Positions 1 to 6,569 of a stretch of DNA of 8,907 bases are shown in pieces. This DNA is from Prevotellaceae bacterium (GTDB taxonomy: Bacteria > Bacteroidota > Bacteroidia > Bacteroidales > Bacteroidaceae). The translations under genes and the position numbers were made by a program. Positions within the stretch are counted from its first letter, which is position 1. Each line of letters opens with the position of its first letter. The notes beneath the pieces were generated by a model. That model was given only the letters and a program-made list of their open reading frames with translations, did not search any database and was not told where the DNA came from. Location: NCBI GenBank assembly GCA_031262265.1, contig JAISIB010000082.1, forward strand, positions 1-8,907, in the 5' to 3' direction.

Positions 1-2225
1 ATTGCGTCCAATGAGAGTTGGTCGAATGTGATGACTTCATCCACTCGGTTTAAGAACTCCGGCGCAAACGACTTGTTCAGTGCTTTCTGTATGACGGCGC
101 GCGTGTATTCTTTGTCGTTCTTTCGGTCTTGCGCCGCAAAACCTATGCCCGTGCCGAAATCTTTCAGTTGGCGCGTACCGATATTGGATGTCATAATGAT
201 CACAGTGTTCTTGAAATCCACGCTTCGTCCCAGACTATCCGTCAGACGACCTTCGTCCATCACTTGCAATAGTAAGTTGAAGACGTCGGGGTGCGCTTTC
301 TCTATTTCGTCCAGTAAGACGATCGAATAAGGCTTGCGGCGTACGCGTTCGGTCAGTTGCCCGCCTTCTTCATATCCGACGTAGCCCGGAGGAGCACCGA
401 CCAAACGGGAAACAGTGAACTTCTCCATGTACTCACTCATATCGATACGAATCAGCGCATCGGCAGATCCGAACATATATTTAGCCAATTCTTTCGCAAG
501 ATGGGTCTTCCCGATGCCGGTCGGCCCCAAAAACATAAACGTACCTATCGGTCGGTTAGGATCTTTCAGGCCGATGCGACTACGCAGTATAGCTTTTACC
601 AATTTGTCTATGGCTGCTTCCTGTGCGATAACCTTTCCTTTCAGTGTCTCCTTCATTCCTGCCAATTTGACGCCTTCGGATTGTGCCATGCGTTGTACCG
701 GTACCCCCGAGATCATAGAAACGACATTGGCGATCTGTTCTTCGTCCACGATGACACGCTGTTCTTTCAACTCCGCCTCCCATTTTTGTTTCATGCGAGA
801 GAGTTCTTCTTGCAAGACCCGTTCTTGGTCGCGATAGTTGGCCGCTCCTTCGTAATTCTGCGTTTTCACCGCATTGTCTTTCAGTGCGGAAACAGATTCT
901 ATCCGTTTCTCTTGATCTTCTATCTCTTTGGGAACGCTCAGATTGCCGAGGTGCACGCGCGAACCGGCTTCGTCCATCGCATCAATGGCTTTGTCGGGAA
1001 AATTACGGTCGCTGATATATCTTTCCGTCAACTTGACGCATGCTTCTAAGGCGGCATCTGTGTATGATACGTTATGATGATCTTCGTACCGGTCCTTAAT
1101 GTTCTGCAAAATTTGTAGTGTCTCCTCAGCAGTAGTAGGTTCAACGAGCACCTTTTGAAAGCGGCGTTCCAACGCGCCGTCCTTTTCTATGTTCTTTCTA
1201 TACTCGTCGAGCGTCGTGGCACCTATACATTGTATTTCCCCGCGAGCCAACGCCGGTTTCAACATATTGGCTGCATCCATCGAACCGGTAGCTGATCCGG
1301 CTCCCACTATGGTATGGATTTCATCGATGAATAAGATTACGTCGGGATTGCTTTGCAATTCTTGCAAAATGGCTCGGATACGTTCCTCAAACTGCCCGCG
1401 GTATTTCGTACCGGCTACAACGGACGCCATATCCAAGTTTATTACGCGTTTTCCGAACAAGATACGTGAAACTTTCTTCTGTGTTATGCGCAAAGCCAAC
1501 CCTTCTACGATAGCAGACTTGCCTACGCCCGGCTCGCCGATTAGTATGGGATTATTCTTTTTACGGCGACTCAGAATCTGAGCTAACCGCTCTATCTCAC
1601 GTTCACGCCCCACTACGGGATCAAGTTTGCCTTCTGCTGCCGCTTTCGTCATATCTGTACCGTAATTGTCAAGCATTGGCGTATTATTCTCGGATTTTCG
1701 GCCGGCAGTAGCCGTTTGTTTGTCATTTCCGGAAGTCGGCGGAGTAGACATCTCTTCTTCATCGTCTTCGCTGAAACCAAGTCCGGCGCGTATGTCCGAA
1801 GTTAAATGTCCGAGCACTTGTTTGTAATCTACGTTACTCTCTTCCAGAACCACAGCAGCCTGATTGTTATGGTCTTTCAGAATGGCCAACAGGATATGTT
1901 CCGTGTCTGCCGCTTCATCTTTCAAAAGTCTTGCTTCGAGCATGCACATGCGTAGAATCTTATTGCCTTCTTCCGAAAGCGGTATCTCCTTACCTGTGTC
2001 GAAAGCATCGTCGGAGTGACGCGCCACGAGTGCTTCCAATTTTCTTTTGACCATATTAAAGTCCAAATGCAAACTGCGTAATGTATTTACCGCTTTATTG
2101 TCGCCGTCCCTGATAAGGCCGAGCAGAAAATGTTCAGGTCCGATATAGGAAGAATGCAGCCGTTGCGCCTCTTCTTTACTGAATAGAATTATTTTAGGCA
2201 CCTTTGGTGTAAACTGATTATTCAT
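1..2225 (-). CDS. clpC: ClpC-type AAA+ ATPase, partner of ClpP (C-terminus cut by window edge)
   Basis: Cytosolic Hsp100 unfoldase that feeds substrates to the ClpP protease. The first 741 codons are visible; the last ~100 residues expected for ClpC lie outside. Seen in order: an N-domain with two Clp repeats (about 1-150, containing SKEEAQRL and YIGPEHFLLG); an acidic/polar linker (about 150-190); AAA1 with Walker A GEPGVGKS at 230-237, pore loop KYRG at 274-277 and Walker B acidic pair D301/E302; a UVR-type coiled segment near 445-475; and AAA2 with Walker A GPTGIGKT at 567-574, pore motif GYVG at 614-617 and D639/E640. The tripeptide I694-G695-F696 matches the IGF loop by which ClpC/A/X dock on ClpP. 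The UVR segment and IGF loop argue for ClpC over ClpB. The start is ATG at 2225, nine bases after AAGGAG, an unusually clear Shine-Dalgarno for this phylum. No frameshift is seen. The gene has its own promoter, separate from the upstream operon. Confidence 0.96.
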   Translation of the reverse strand, partial: MNNQFTPKVPKIILFSKEEAQRLHSSYIGPEHFLLGLIRDGDNKAVNTLRSLHLDFNMVKRKLEALVARHSDDAFDTGKEIPLSEEGNKILRMCMLEARLLKDEAADTEHILLAILKDHNNQAAVVLEESNVDYKQVLGHLTSDIRAGLGFSEDDEEEMSTPPTSGNDKQTATAGRKSENNTPMLDNYGTDMTKAAAEGKLDPVVGREREIERLAQILSRRKKNNPILIGEPGVGKSAIVEGLALRITQKKVSRILFGKRVINLDMASVVAGTKYRGQFEERIRAILQELQSNPDVILFIDEIHTIVGAGSATGSMDAANMLKPALARGEIQCIGATTLDEYRKNIEKDGALERRFQKVLVEPTTAEETLQILQNIKDRYEDHHNVSYTDAALEACVKLTERYISDRNFPDKAIDAMDEAGSRVHLGNLSVPKEIEDQEKRIESVSALKDNAVKTQNYEGAANYRDQERVLQEELSRMKQKWEAELKEQRVIVDEEQIANVVSMISGVPVQRMAQSEGVKLAGMKETLKGKVIAQEAAIDKLVKAILRSRIGLKDPNRPIGTFMFLGPTGIGKTHLAKELAKYMFGSADALIRIDMSEYMEKFTVSRLVGAPPGYVGYEEGGQLTERVRRKPYSIVLLDEIEKAHPDVFNLLLQVMDEGRLTDSLGRSVDFKNTVIIMTSNIGTRQLKDFGTGIGFAAQDRKNDKEYTRAVIQKALNKSFAPEFLNRVDEVITFDQLSLDA

Positions 2226-2267
2226 TGATAGGTTCTCCTTTTACCTTATATTTCAAATACTATACTG

Positions 2268-2275
2268 CAAAGATA
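2268..2275 (-). promoter_or_regulatory. clpC promoter, -7 element
   Basis: On the minus strand this reads TATCTTTG, a full match to the Bacteroidetes -7 consensus TAnnTTTG. It lies 42 bases before the clpC ATG, so transcription should start near 2262 and give a leader of about 37 bases. No well-spaced TTTG -33 element is present: the nearest, inside TTTTTGG at 2289-2295, is only about 14 bases upstream of the -7 box. The weak -33 could mean activator dependence or an alternative sigma factor; that is inference. Confidence 0.6.
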
Positions 2276-2299
2276 AGCAAATACCGTGCCAAAAATGTA

Positions 2300-2331
2300 T
2301 TTCCGGCTTGAAAAGTGCTATTTTCCGGCTT
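2300..2331 (-). repeat. Direct repeat AAGCCGGAAA x2 upstream of clpC (candidate operator)
   Basis: On the minus strand the 10-mer AAGCCGGAAA occurs at 2322-2331 and again at 2300-2309. The start-to-start distance is 22 bp, close to two helical turns. The nearer copy lies 25-34 bp upstream of the clpC -7 box, where a -33 element or activator would sit. The stretch between the copies can also form a weak GAAAA/TTTTC hairpin (2310-2314 with 2321-2325, loop GTGCTA), which might help end transcription of the exonuclease gene. The rest of the 182-base gap between the exonuclease and clpC shows nothing else. Confidence 0.4.
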
Positions 2332-2407
2332 TCTTATGAAAATATCCGACGAGGAAAATAAATTATCTTACGGGCATAATACGCTAACAAACGGAGAAAA
2401 ATACGCC

Positions 2408-2902
2408 TCAAAGGATGTGTATCGCTATGTGCGCACAAGCCTCAGCATCGGCCAGTGCGTGATGATGATTGGTGAGGTCATAGCCGCAACGGCGAGCTAC
2501 GGTTTGTAGTTGATGATTGGGCAACTCTCGTCCGAATACGCGACGCGAGGCTTGGCAGGTGCAGTGGAATTCGTAATCCGGGTAGTCCATTTGATAGACA
2601 CGGTATGCGGCACGCAGACAACCCTCGTCAAAACTTTTATTGTGGGCAACCAGCGGCAATCCGATAAGTTTTGGTGCAATTTCCGCCCACACATAGGGGA
2701 ATACCTGTGCATCTTCGGTGTCGGCCGCCGTCAGTCCGTGCACTTGCGTATTGTGCCAAGAATACCACTCCGGTTCGGGGCGTACCAATCGATAAATGCT
2801 GTCGGTAATGATTCCCTCCTTAACGATCACTACGCCGATGCTGCATATACTGGATCGGTATCCGTTTGCCGTTTCAAAGTCAATTGCGACGAAATGAGTC
2901 AT
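2408..2902 (-). CDS. DEDDh-family 3'-5' exonuclease (DnaQ/RNase T-like)
   Basis: Stand-alone exonuclease domain of 164 residues, predicted to remove nucleotides from DNA or RNA 3' ends with two metal ions. All five DEDDh residues are visible: D8 and E10 in VAIDFET (ExoI), D92 in AHNKSFD (ExoII), and H147 and D152 in HHALADA (ExoIII). There is no added BRCT, helicase or polymerase domain, so it is a single-domain member like many short Bacteroidales exonucleases rather than a proofreading subunit with a polymerase-binding tail. No signal peptide or membrane segment. The ATG at 2902 lies 12 bases after the stop of the 50-residue gene, so it is probably co-transcribed with the zeta-like module and nnr. 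Base composition is like the housekeeping genes (about 53% G+C in a 60-base sample, 2641-2700). The substrate cannot be read from the sequence. Confidence 0.9.
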   Translation of the reverse strand: MTHFVAIDFETANGYRSSICSIGVVIVKEGIITDSIYRLVRPEPEWYSWHNTQVHGLTAADTEDAQVFPYVWAEIAPKLIGLPLVAHNKSFDEGCLRAAYRVYQMDYPDYEFHCTCQASRRVFGRELPNHQLQTVARRCGYDLTNHHHALADAEACAHIAIHIL

Positions 2903-2914
2903 GGAGTGATATTT

Positions 2915-3067
2915 TTACTCCGGTTTAATCCGTACCACTTTACCGTCGCGCATAACGACCAGTTCACCGCCTTCTTTCTTTGTCTTTTCTACCAATTTCT
3001 GGTAAGCCAGATGTAACCCTTCGGATACTTTGCATTTAAATTCAGCAAGTTCTTTTTCTGTTTTCAT
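2915..3067 (-). CDS. 50-residue protein paired with the zeta-like ATPase (candidate antitoxin)
   Basis: A 50-residue charged protein beginning MKTEKELAEF. Residues 2-32 look like one amphipathic helix rich in Lys and Glu. Residues 35-48 (ELVVMRDGKVVRIK) look like a beta-hairpin turning at RDGK. It has no signal peptide, membrane segment or obvious DNA-binding fold. The ATG at 3067 lies inside the 3' end of the ATPase gene, with a 26-base overlap in another frame, which suggests translational coupling. Small helix-plus-hairpin proteins often sit beside COG4185 zeta-like ATPases, so an antitoxin or partner role is the best guess. In the classic epsilon-zeta and PezAT pairs the antitoxin comes first, so the order here differs. 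The frame is open throughout and ends 12 bases before the exonuclease start, which supports a real gene. Function is inferred from context only. Confidence 0.75.
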   Translation of the reverse strand: MKTEKELAEFKCKVSEGLHLAYQKLVEKTKKEGGELVVMRDGKVVRIKPE

Positions 3068-3641
3068 ATTGCGCTATTAAAAGATTATATTTGTCTTTGT
3101 CTATGATTGTTATATCTGTTTTCATCGAGATCTCAGCTATGAGCGAAGGCTCACCTTGTGAGTTGTCGTACAATAGAACATTGTCTACTAATGAGAGGTA
3201 AATATCAAACAGGTTCAGGATGCCGTTATAATATCTGCGTTCTATAATAGAATTATCTATATGGTGCCCACCTGATAATACACGAGTCCTTACACGTTCT
3301 TTTGCCAATGACAAATCCTGTAACCAGAAAAATATCAGAGAGACGTGGTATCCTTGTCTTTTCGCCATTGATATGTATTTTTGGTATATTTTCGATGCTA
3401 AAGTTGTCTCAATAGCGAGACTTTTATGGGTATTTAGTAACTCTGTAATACGCTGTAACATGATTTTTCCGGCCTCAATAGCAACTGTTTCCACTTGGAA
3501 AGGTGACAGGCCACGTGCAATCTCATCCGCATTTACGTATTCTTTGCATGCCAATATATCAGGTAAGAGCGTATATGCCGCAGTGGTTTTTCCCGCACCG
3601 TTAGCTCCGGCAATAATTAGAAATTCAGGAGTTGTTTGCAT
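3042..3641 (-). CDS. Zeta-toxin-like P-loop kinase/ATPase (COG4185 type)
   Basis: Soluble 199-residue P-loop protein resembling the zeta/PezT toxin fold, whose studied members phosphorylate UDP-N-acetyl sugars and block wall synthesis. Seen: Walker A GANGAGKT at 12-19 with K18; VNADEIARGL at 36-45 with D39, placed like the zeta substrate Asp; SLAIETTL at 74-81 with E78, matching the family's E-T-T segment; and basic residues R117, R120, R135 and R136 in RVRTRVLSGGHHIDNSIIER, matching the family's GGH-then-RRY region. No catalytic residue looks lost. The ATG at 3641 lies only nine bases after the nnr stop, with a stop codon close upstream in frame, so the start is secure. Its 3' end overlaps the candidate antitoxin gene. 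Local A+T is high (46 of 60 bases at 3061-3120), unlike nnr, suggesting acquisition. Toxicity is inferred; some COG4185 proteins may not be toxins. Confidence 0.85.
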   Translation of the reverse strand: MQTTPEFLIIAGANGAGKTTAAYTLLPDILACKEYVNADEIARGLSPFQVETVAIEAGKIMLQRITELLNTHKSLAIETTLASKIYQKYISMAKRQGYHVSLIFFWLQDLSLAKERVRTRVLSGGHHIDNSIIERRYYNGILNLFDIYLSLVDNVLLYDNSQGEPSLIAEISMKTDITIIDKDKYNLLIAQYENRKRTC

Positions 3642-3650
3642 GTGTATGTT

Positions 3651-5192
3651 TTAATAATGTGAGTAAGTTGAGTATTCGGCATACAGCTGCTGCCAAGCAG
3701 CGGGTAGAGATTCTATTATATCGCCGGCAATTAGTTGAGGAAGACCTATGCGTTTGGTCGCGATGTCGCCGGCCAGTCCATGAACGAATACGCCCATGCG
3801 CACAGCCTCCTTCGGGGTGTAACCTTGCGCGAGCAATGCCAACAGAATGCCGGTCAATACGTCTCCGCTGCCGCCGGTTGCCATGCCGGGATTACCTGTG
3901 GAATTGAAGGAGATGGTTCCGTCGGGTGACAGAATAGCCGTGTGCGCACCTTTTAATACGATGTACAAATGATATTTCTGTGCGCAATCGGACGCACGTA
4001 GCAGACGCTCGTAATCACTACCGCATGTGCCGATCAGACGTTCCAATTCTTTGAGATGCGGCGTGAGGATTGAGTTGGCCGGCACGCTTGATAGCGTAGC
4101 GGTGGAAGCTAATATATTCAGCGCATCCGCATCTATTACCATCGGACGCCGACATATAGCCAGCTGCGCCTCGACTGCTTTGCTCGTCGAAGCGGCTTGT
4201 CCCAATCCCGGACCGATGGCTATCGCTTGGTAACGCTCTACGTCTACCGCCGTACTGAATACTTGCGCGTTCGGGTCGGACAAAACCATCGCTTCGGGTA
4301 CGGTCGCTTGCAAGATCGGTAAGTTGTTCAGCGGAGCACGTACCGAAAGCAATCCGATTCCTGAGCGTAGGCAAGCACGCGCCGCCAAAATAGACGCACC
4401 GGCCATGCCTTGCGAACCGGCTATTAGGAGAGCGTGTCCGAACATGCCTTTGTGTGCAAATTTCGGGCGTACCCGCCATTTTATCTGCAAATCTTCTATT
4501 CCTTTTATATAAGAGTAGGGCGTCTTTGTCAGTCGGATAGCCTCCTCGCTGATGCCAATGGGTAAAATCTGCCAGTCGCCTACGTAGTCGGCATTCTCGG
4601 CCAAGAAAAAAGCCAGCTTGGGGGATTGAAGCGTAAGCGTCATATTGGCTCGGACGATCGTTTCCGGCGTATTCGAGCGATTATCTTCTGCCATCAAGCC
4701 GGAAGGGATGTCAATCGAAATCACTTGCGCGTCGCAACGATTCATATACCGGACGATGAGCGCATAGTCGCCGCTGATCGGACGATTCAGTCCGGAACCG
4801 AACAGACCGTCGATAATGATAGGAACATCGGTCAATTCGGGCACCGTGAACGAAGCCGGATTCATACTCACGGTCAGACAGTCGGATGACGCTTGTTGTA
4901 GTCGCTGCATGTTCGTACGGCAATCCGGTGAGAGCTTATCGTGCGGAGCGAACAAATAGGCTTTCGTATCGTATCCCGCTTCCAGCAGCAAACGAGCGAC
5001 GGCCAACGCATCGCCACCGTTGTTTCCCGGTCCGGCAAATACGACAAATGGAACGTTCGGTAGGTAGCGCGCGCAGAGATATGACACGATCGCATGTGCC
5101 GCACGCTCCATCAGATCAATGGACGCTATCGGTTCGTGCTCGATGGTATACGCATCTAAGTCGCGCACCTGTGTATTTGTGAATATTTTCAT
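3651..5192 (-). CDS. nnr: Bifunctional NAD(P)HX epimerase / ADP- or ATP-dependent NAD(P)HX dehydratase
   Basis: Metabolite-repair enzyme of 513 residues. The N-terminal YjeF_N domain (about 1-215) epimerises hydrated NAD(P)H; the C-terminal domain (about 240-505) dehydrates the S form using ADP or ATP. Seen: GPGNNGGD at 54-61, DGLFGSGLNRP from D128 and SIDIPSG around D161 in the epimerase; GHALLIAGSQG from 252, IGPGLG at 326-331, VIDADALN around 354, KGAHTAI near 414-420 and GMATGGSGDVL near 436-446 (D444 the likely catalytic Asp) in the dehydratase. Both halves look complete. The frame stays open upstream to an ATG at 5273, but the family start is MKIFTNTQVRDLD at 5192, and a -7 promoter box (5214-5221) lies inside the longer version, so 5192 is chosen. 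It heads a probable operon with the zeta-like ATPase nine bases downstream and is divergent from hpt. Confidence 0.95.
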   Translation of the reverse strand: MKIFTNTQVRDLDAYTIEHEPIASIDLMERAAHAIVSYLCARYLPNVPFVVFAGPGNNGGDALAVARLLLEAGYDTKAYLFAPHDKLSPDCRTNMQRLQQASSDCLTVSMNPASFTVPELTDVPIIIDGLFGSGLNRPISGDYALIVRYMNRCDAQVISIDIPSGLMAEDNRSNTPETIVRANMTLTLQSPKLAFFLAENADYVGDWQILPIGISEEAIRLTKTPYSYIKGIEDLQIKWRVRPKFAHKGMFGHALLIAGSQGMAGASILAARACLRSGIGLLSVRAPLNNLPILQATVPEAMVLSDPNAQVFSTAVDVERYQAIAIGPGLGQAASTSKAVEAQLAICRRPMVIDADALNILASTATLSSVPANSILTPHLKELERLIGTCGSDYERLLRASDCAQKYHLYIVLKGAHTAILSPDGTISFNSTGNPGMATGGSGDVLTGILLALLAQGYTPKEAVRMGVFVHGLAGDIATKRIGLPQLIAGDIIESLPAAWQQLYAEYSTYSHY

Positions 5193-5213
5193 TCGTTCAT
5201 CCAATAACAAGGG

Positions 5214-5221
5214 CAAAGATA
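5214..5221 (-). promoter_or_regulatory. nnr operon promoter, -7 element
   Basis: Reads TATCTTTG on the minus strand, identical to the clpC -7 box and a full match to TAnnTTTG. It ends 21 bases before the nnr ATG at 5192, giving an expected leader of about 15 bases. No good TTTG -33 element is seen at the usual 19-21 base distance. It probably drives nnr, the zeta-like ATPase, the 50-residue gene and the exonuclease together. Confidence 0.6.
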
Positions 5222-5299
5222 ATCGTATTAAAGCGGCCTTGCGAATTTTGAGGCCGAAAAAATCAATTATCAAGCTTTGAAAACAGATTTTCCCACGAA

Positions 5300-5361
5300 G
5301 TTATGACCATAACATACGGCGTTATTTGCATGGATTAACCTTGTGTTACTGAGAATAACGC
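5300..5361. promoter_or_regulatory. Palindromic GTTAT/ATAAC cluster between nnr and hpt (candidate operator)
   Basis: This part of the divergent nnr-hpt gap holds a 14-bp near-palindrome, GTTATG-AC-CATAAC, at 5300-5313. It also holds an 8-bp inverted repeat, GCGTTATT at 5319-5326 with AATAACGC at 5354-5361, separated by 27 bases. Between the arms are further partial copies (TTAAC near 5335 and GTTACT near 5345). The cluster lies about 80 bp upstream of the nnr -7 box and just upstream of the hpt -33, a fitting place for a shared regulator. The long loop makes an RNA hairpin unlikely, and the region would not be in either transcript. No protein is known to me for this motif. Confidence 0.35.
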
Positions 5362-5371
5362 GAATACTTCC

Positions 5372-5402
5372 TTGCTATCCTAAAAGAAAAGCCGTACTTT
5401 TG
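5372..5402 (+). promoter_or_regulatory. hpt-adk-obgE promoter (-33 TTG, -7 TACTTTTG)
   Basis: TTG at 5372-5374 and TACTTTTG at 5395-5402 are separated by 20 bases, which fits the Bacteroidetes TTTG / TAnnTTTG architecture. Transcription should start near 5408, about 20 bases before the hpt ATG at 5429. The leader (CAAAAAACGGCC and onwards) is A-rich with no Shine-Dalgarno, as is usual for this phylum. Confidence 0.65.
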
Positions 5403-5428
5403 CCCCAATTTTCAAAAAACGGCCTATT

Positions 5429-5977
5429 ATGAGCGTTATCACTATCAAAGACAAGCGTTTCTCCGCGTCTATCTCGGCAGAAACCATCCAAAAAGAGGTA
5501 AAGCGGGTAGCTGACGAAATAAATCGTGACTTTGCCGGTAAAGAACCGTTGTTTCTAAGCGTATTGAACGGAGCTTTCATGTTCAGTGCCGATTTGATGA
5601 AACATATCACCATTCCTTGCGAAATATCTTTTGTCAAATTGGCGTCTTATCAAGGCGTTACGTCGACGGGACGGATTAAGGAAGTATTCGGATTGAATGA
5701 AGACCTGACCGATCGCGTAGTTATCATTCTGGAAGACATCGTTGATACGGGACAAACCATGCAGCATTTGCTCGAATCGTTAGGTGCGCGCCATCCCAAG
5801 GAAATACATATCGCGACGCTGCTGCTTAAACCGGACAAATTAAAGGTAGCTTTGAACGTCGAGTACGTGGCGATGAATATTCCGAATGATTTTATCGTCG
5901 GATACGGATTGGATTACGATGGAATGGGACGTAATTATCCGGAGATATATACTATTTGCGACAGCGACGAATCATAA
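5429..5977 (+). CDS. hpt: Hypoxanthine(-guanine) phosphoribosyltransferase
   Basis: Cytosolic purine-salvage enzyme that joins hypoxanthine, and probably guanine, to PRPP to give IMP or GMP. At 182 residues it has the normal length for bacterial Hpt. Seen: VLNGAFMF at 45-52, the first PRPP/pyrophosphate loop; SYQG at 73-76 in the flexible active-site loop; the PRPP signature VVIILEDIVDTGQTM at 97-111 with acidic E102-D103 and D107-T108-G109; LLLKPDK at 131-137, whose Lys is placed to contact the purine 6-oxo group; and NDFIVGYGLDYDG at 153-165, the base-stacking and metal segment. The fit is to Hpt rather than Apt or Xpt. The ATG follows the predicted promoter by about 27 bases. It is the first gene of a compact plus-strand operon, with adk 19 bases downstream. 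Confidence 0.96.
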   Translation: MSVITIKDKRFSASISAETIQKEVKRVADEINRDFAGKEPLFLSVLNGAFMFSADLMKHITIPCEISFVKLASYQGVTSTGRIKEVFGLNEDLTDRVVIILEDIVDTGQTMQHLLESLGARHPKEIHIATLLLKPDKLKVALNVEYVAMNIPNDFIVGYGLDYDGMGRNYPEIYTICDSDES

Positions 5978-5996
5978 CACAATAATATCTTAAATC

Positions 5997-6569
5997 ATGC
6001 TGAATATAGTTATTTTTGGTGCCCCCGGATCCGGCAAGGGTACACAAAGCGAGCGCATTATTGAAAAATATGGCTTGCACCACATTTCAACGGGCGACGT
6101 ATTGCGCGCCGAGATAAAGAGTAATACGGCGTTGGGACGCACTGCGAAGGAGTACATTGAAAGAGGACAACTGATTCCCGATACATTGATGGTGGAGATT
6201 CTTGCCGATGTGCTCGACAAACTGACAGAAAGCAACGGCGTCATATTCGATGGATTCCCGCGTACGATTGCGCAGGCCGAAGCACTGAAAGAAATGTTGG
6301 ACAAACGCGGACAGTATATTACGCTCATGCTTGATTTGGATGTGCCGGAAGAAGAGTTGATGAAACGGCTGATAAAACGCGGACAAGAATCGGGTCGGGC
6401 AGATGATAATGAGGAGACGATACGCAAACGTCTGGACGTATACCATACACAAACCGCGCCGTTGAAAGATTGGTATAAAGAAGAGGGCAAGTATGCCTAT
6501 ATACAAGGCTTAGGCGATTTGCAACGAATAACGGATCAAATCGTCTCGGCAATAGAAGAAAGGAAATAG
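5997..6569 (+). CDS. adk: Adenylate kinase
   Basis: Converts ATP + AMP to two ADP and balances the adenylate pool; soluble monomer. At 190 residues it is the short form: the LID region (about 125-140, leading into GRADDNEETIRKRL) is a short loop without the zinc-binding cysteines of long-form enzymes. Seen: P-loop GAPGSGKGT at 8-16; AMP-binding STGDVLR at 31-37 and DGFPRT at 85-90; arginines R124, R128 and R134 in and around the LID; and IRKRLDVYHTQT at 142-153 with R143 and R145 that contact phosphates. The start at 5997 aligns directly with the family's N-terminal beta strand. It sits 19 bases after hpt, and its stop codon TAG abuts the obgE ATG with no gap. Confidence 0.97.
   Translation: MLNIVIFGAPGSGKGTQSERIIEKYGLHHISTGDVLRAEIKSNTALGRTAKEYIERGQLIPDTLMVEILADVLDKLTESNGVIFDGFPRTIAQAEALKEMLDKRGQYITLMLDLDVPEEELMKRLIKRGQESGRADDNEETIRKRLDVYHTQTAPLKDWYKEEGKYAYIQGLGDLQRITDQIVSAIEERK

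Noticed and set aside
28..1581. Plus-strand open frames opposite clpC (28-330, 357-1049, 415-837, 1189-1581)
   Set aside because: They are antisense shadows of a long, well-conserved ClpC frame and show no family motifs.
2315..2509. 64-codon plus-strand frame over the clpC upstream region and exonuclease 3' end
   Set aside because: It overlaps the clpC regulatory repeats and the antisense of the exonuclease; no promoter or recognisable protein features.
3651..5192. Several sizeable frames on both strands within nnr (for example 4018-4479 minus and 4886-5182 plus)
   Set aside because: G+C-rich codon use leaves alternative frames open; none has family motifs, and nnr itself is complete.
6011..6018. 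TATTTTTG, a match to the -7 consensus, inside the start of adk
   Set aside because: These bases encode the beta strand before the adk P-loop and are fixed by the protein; no well-placed -33 was identified.
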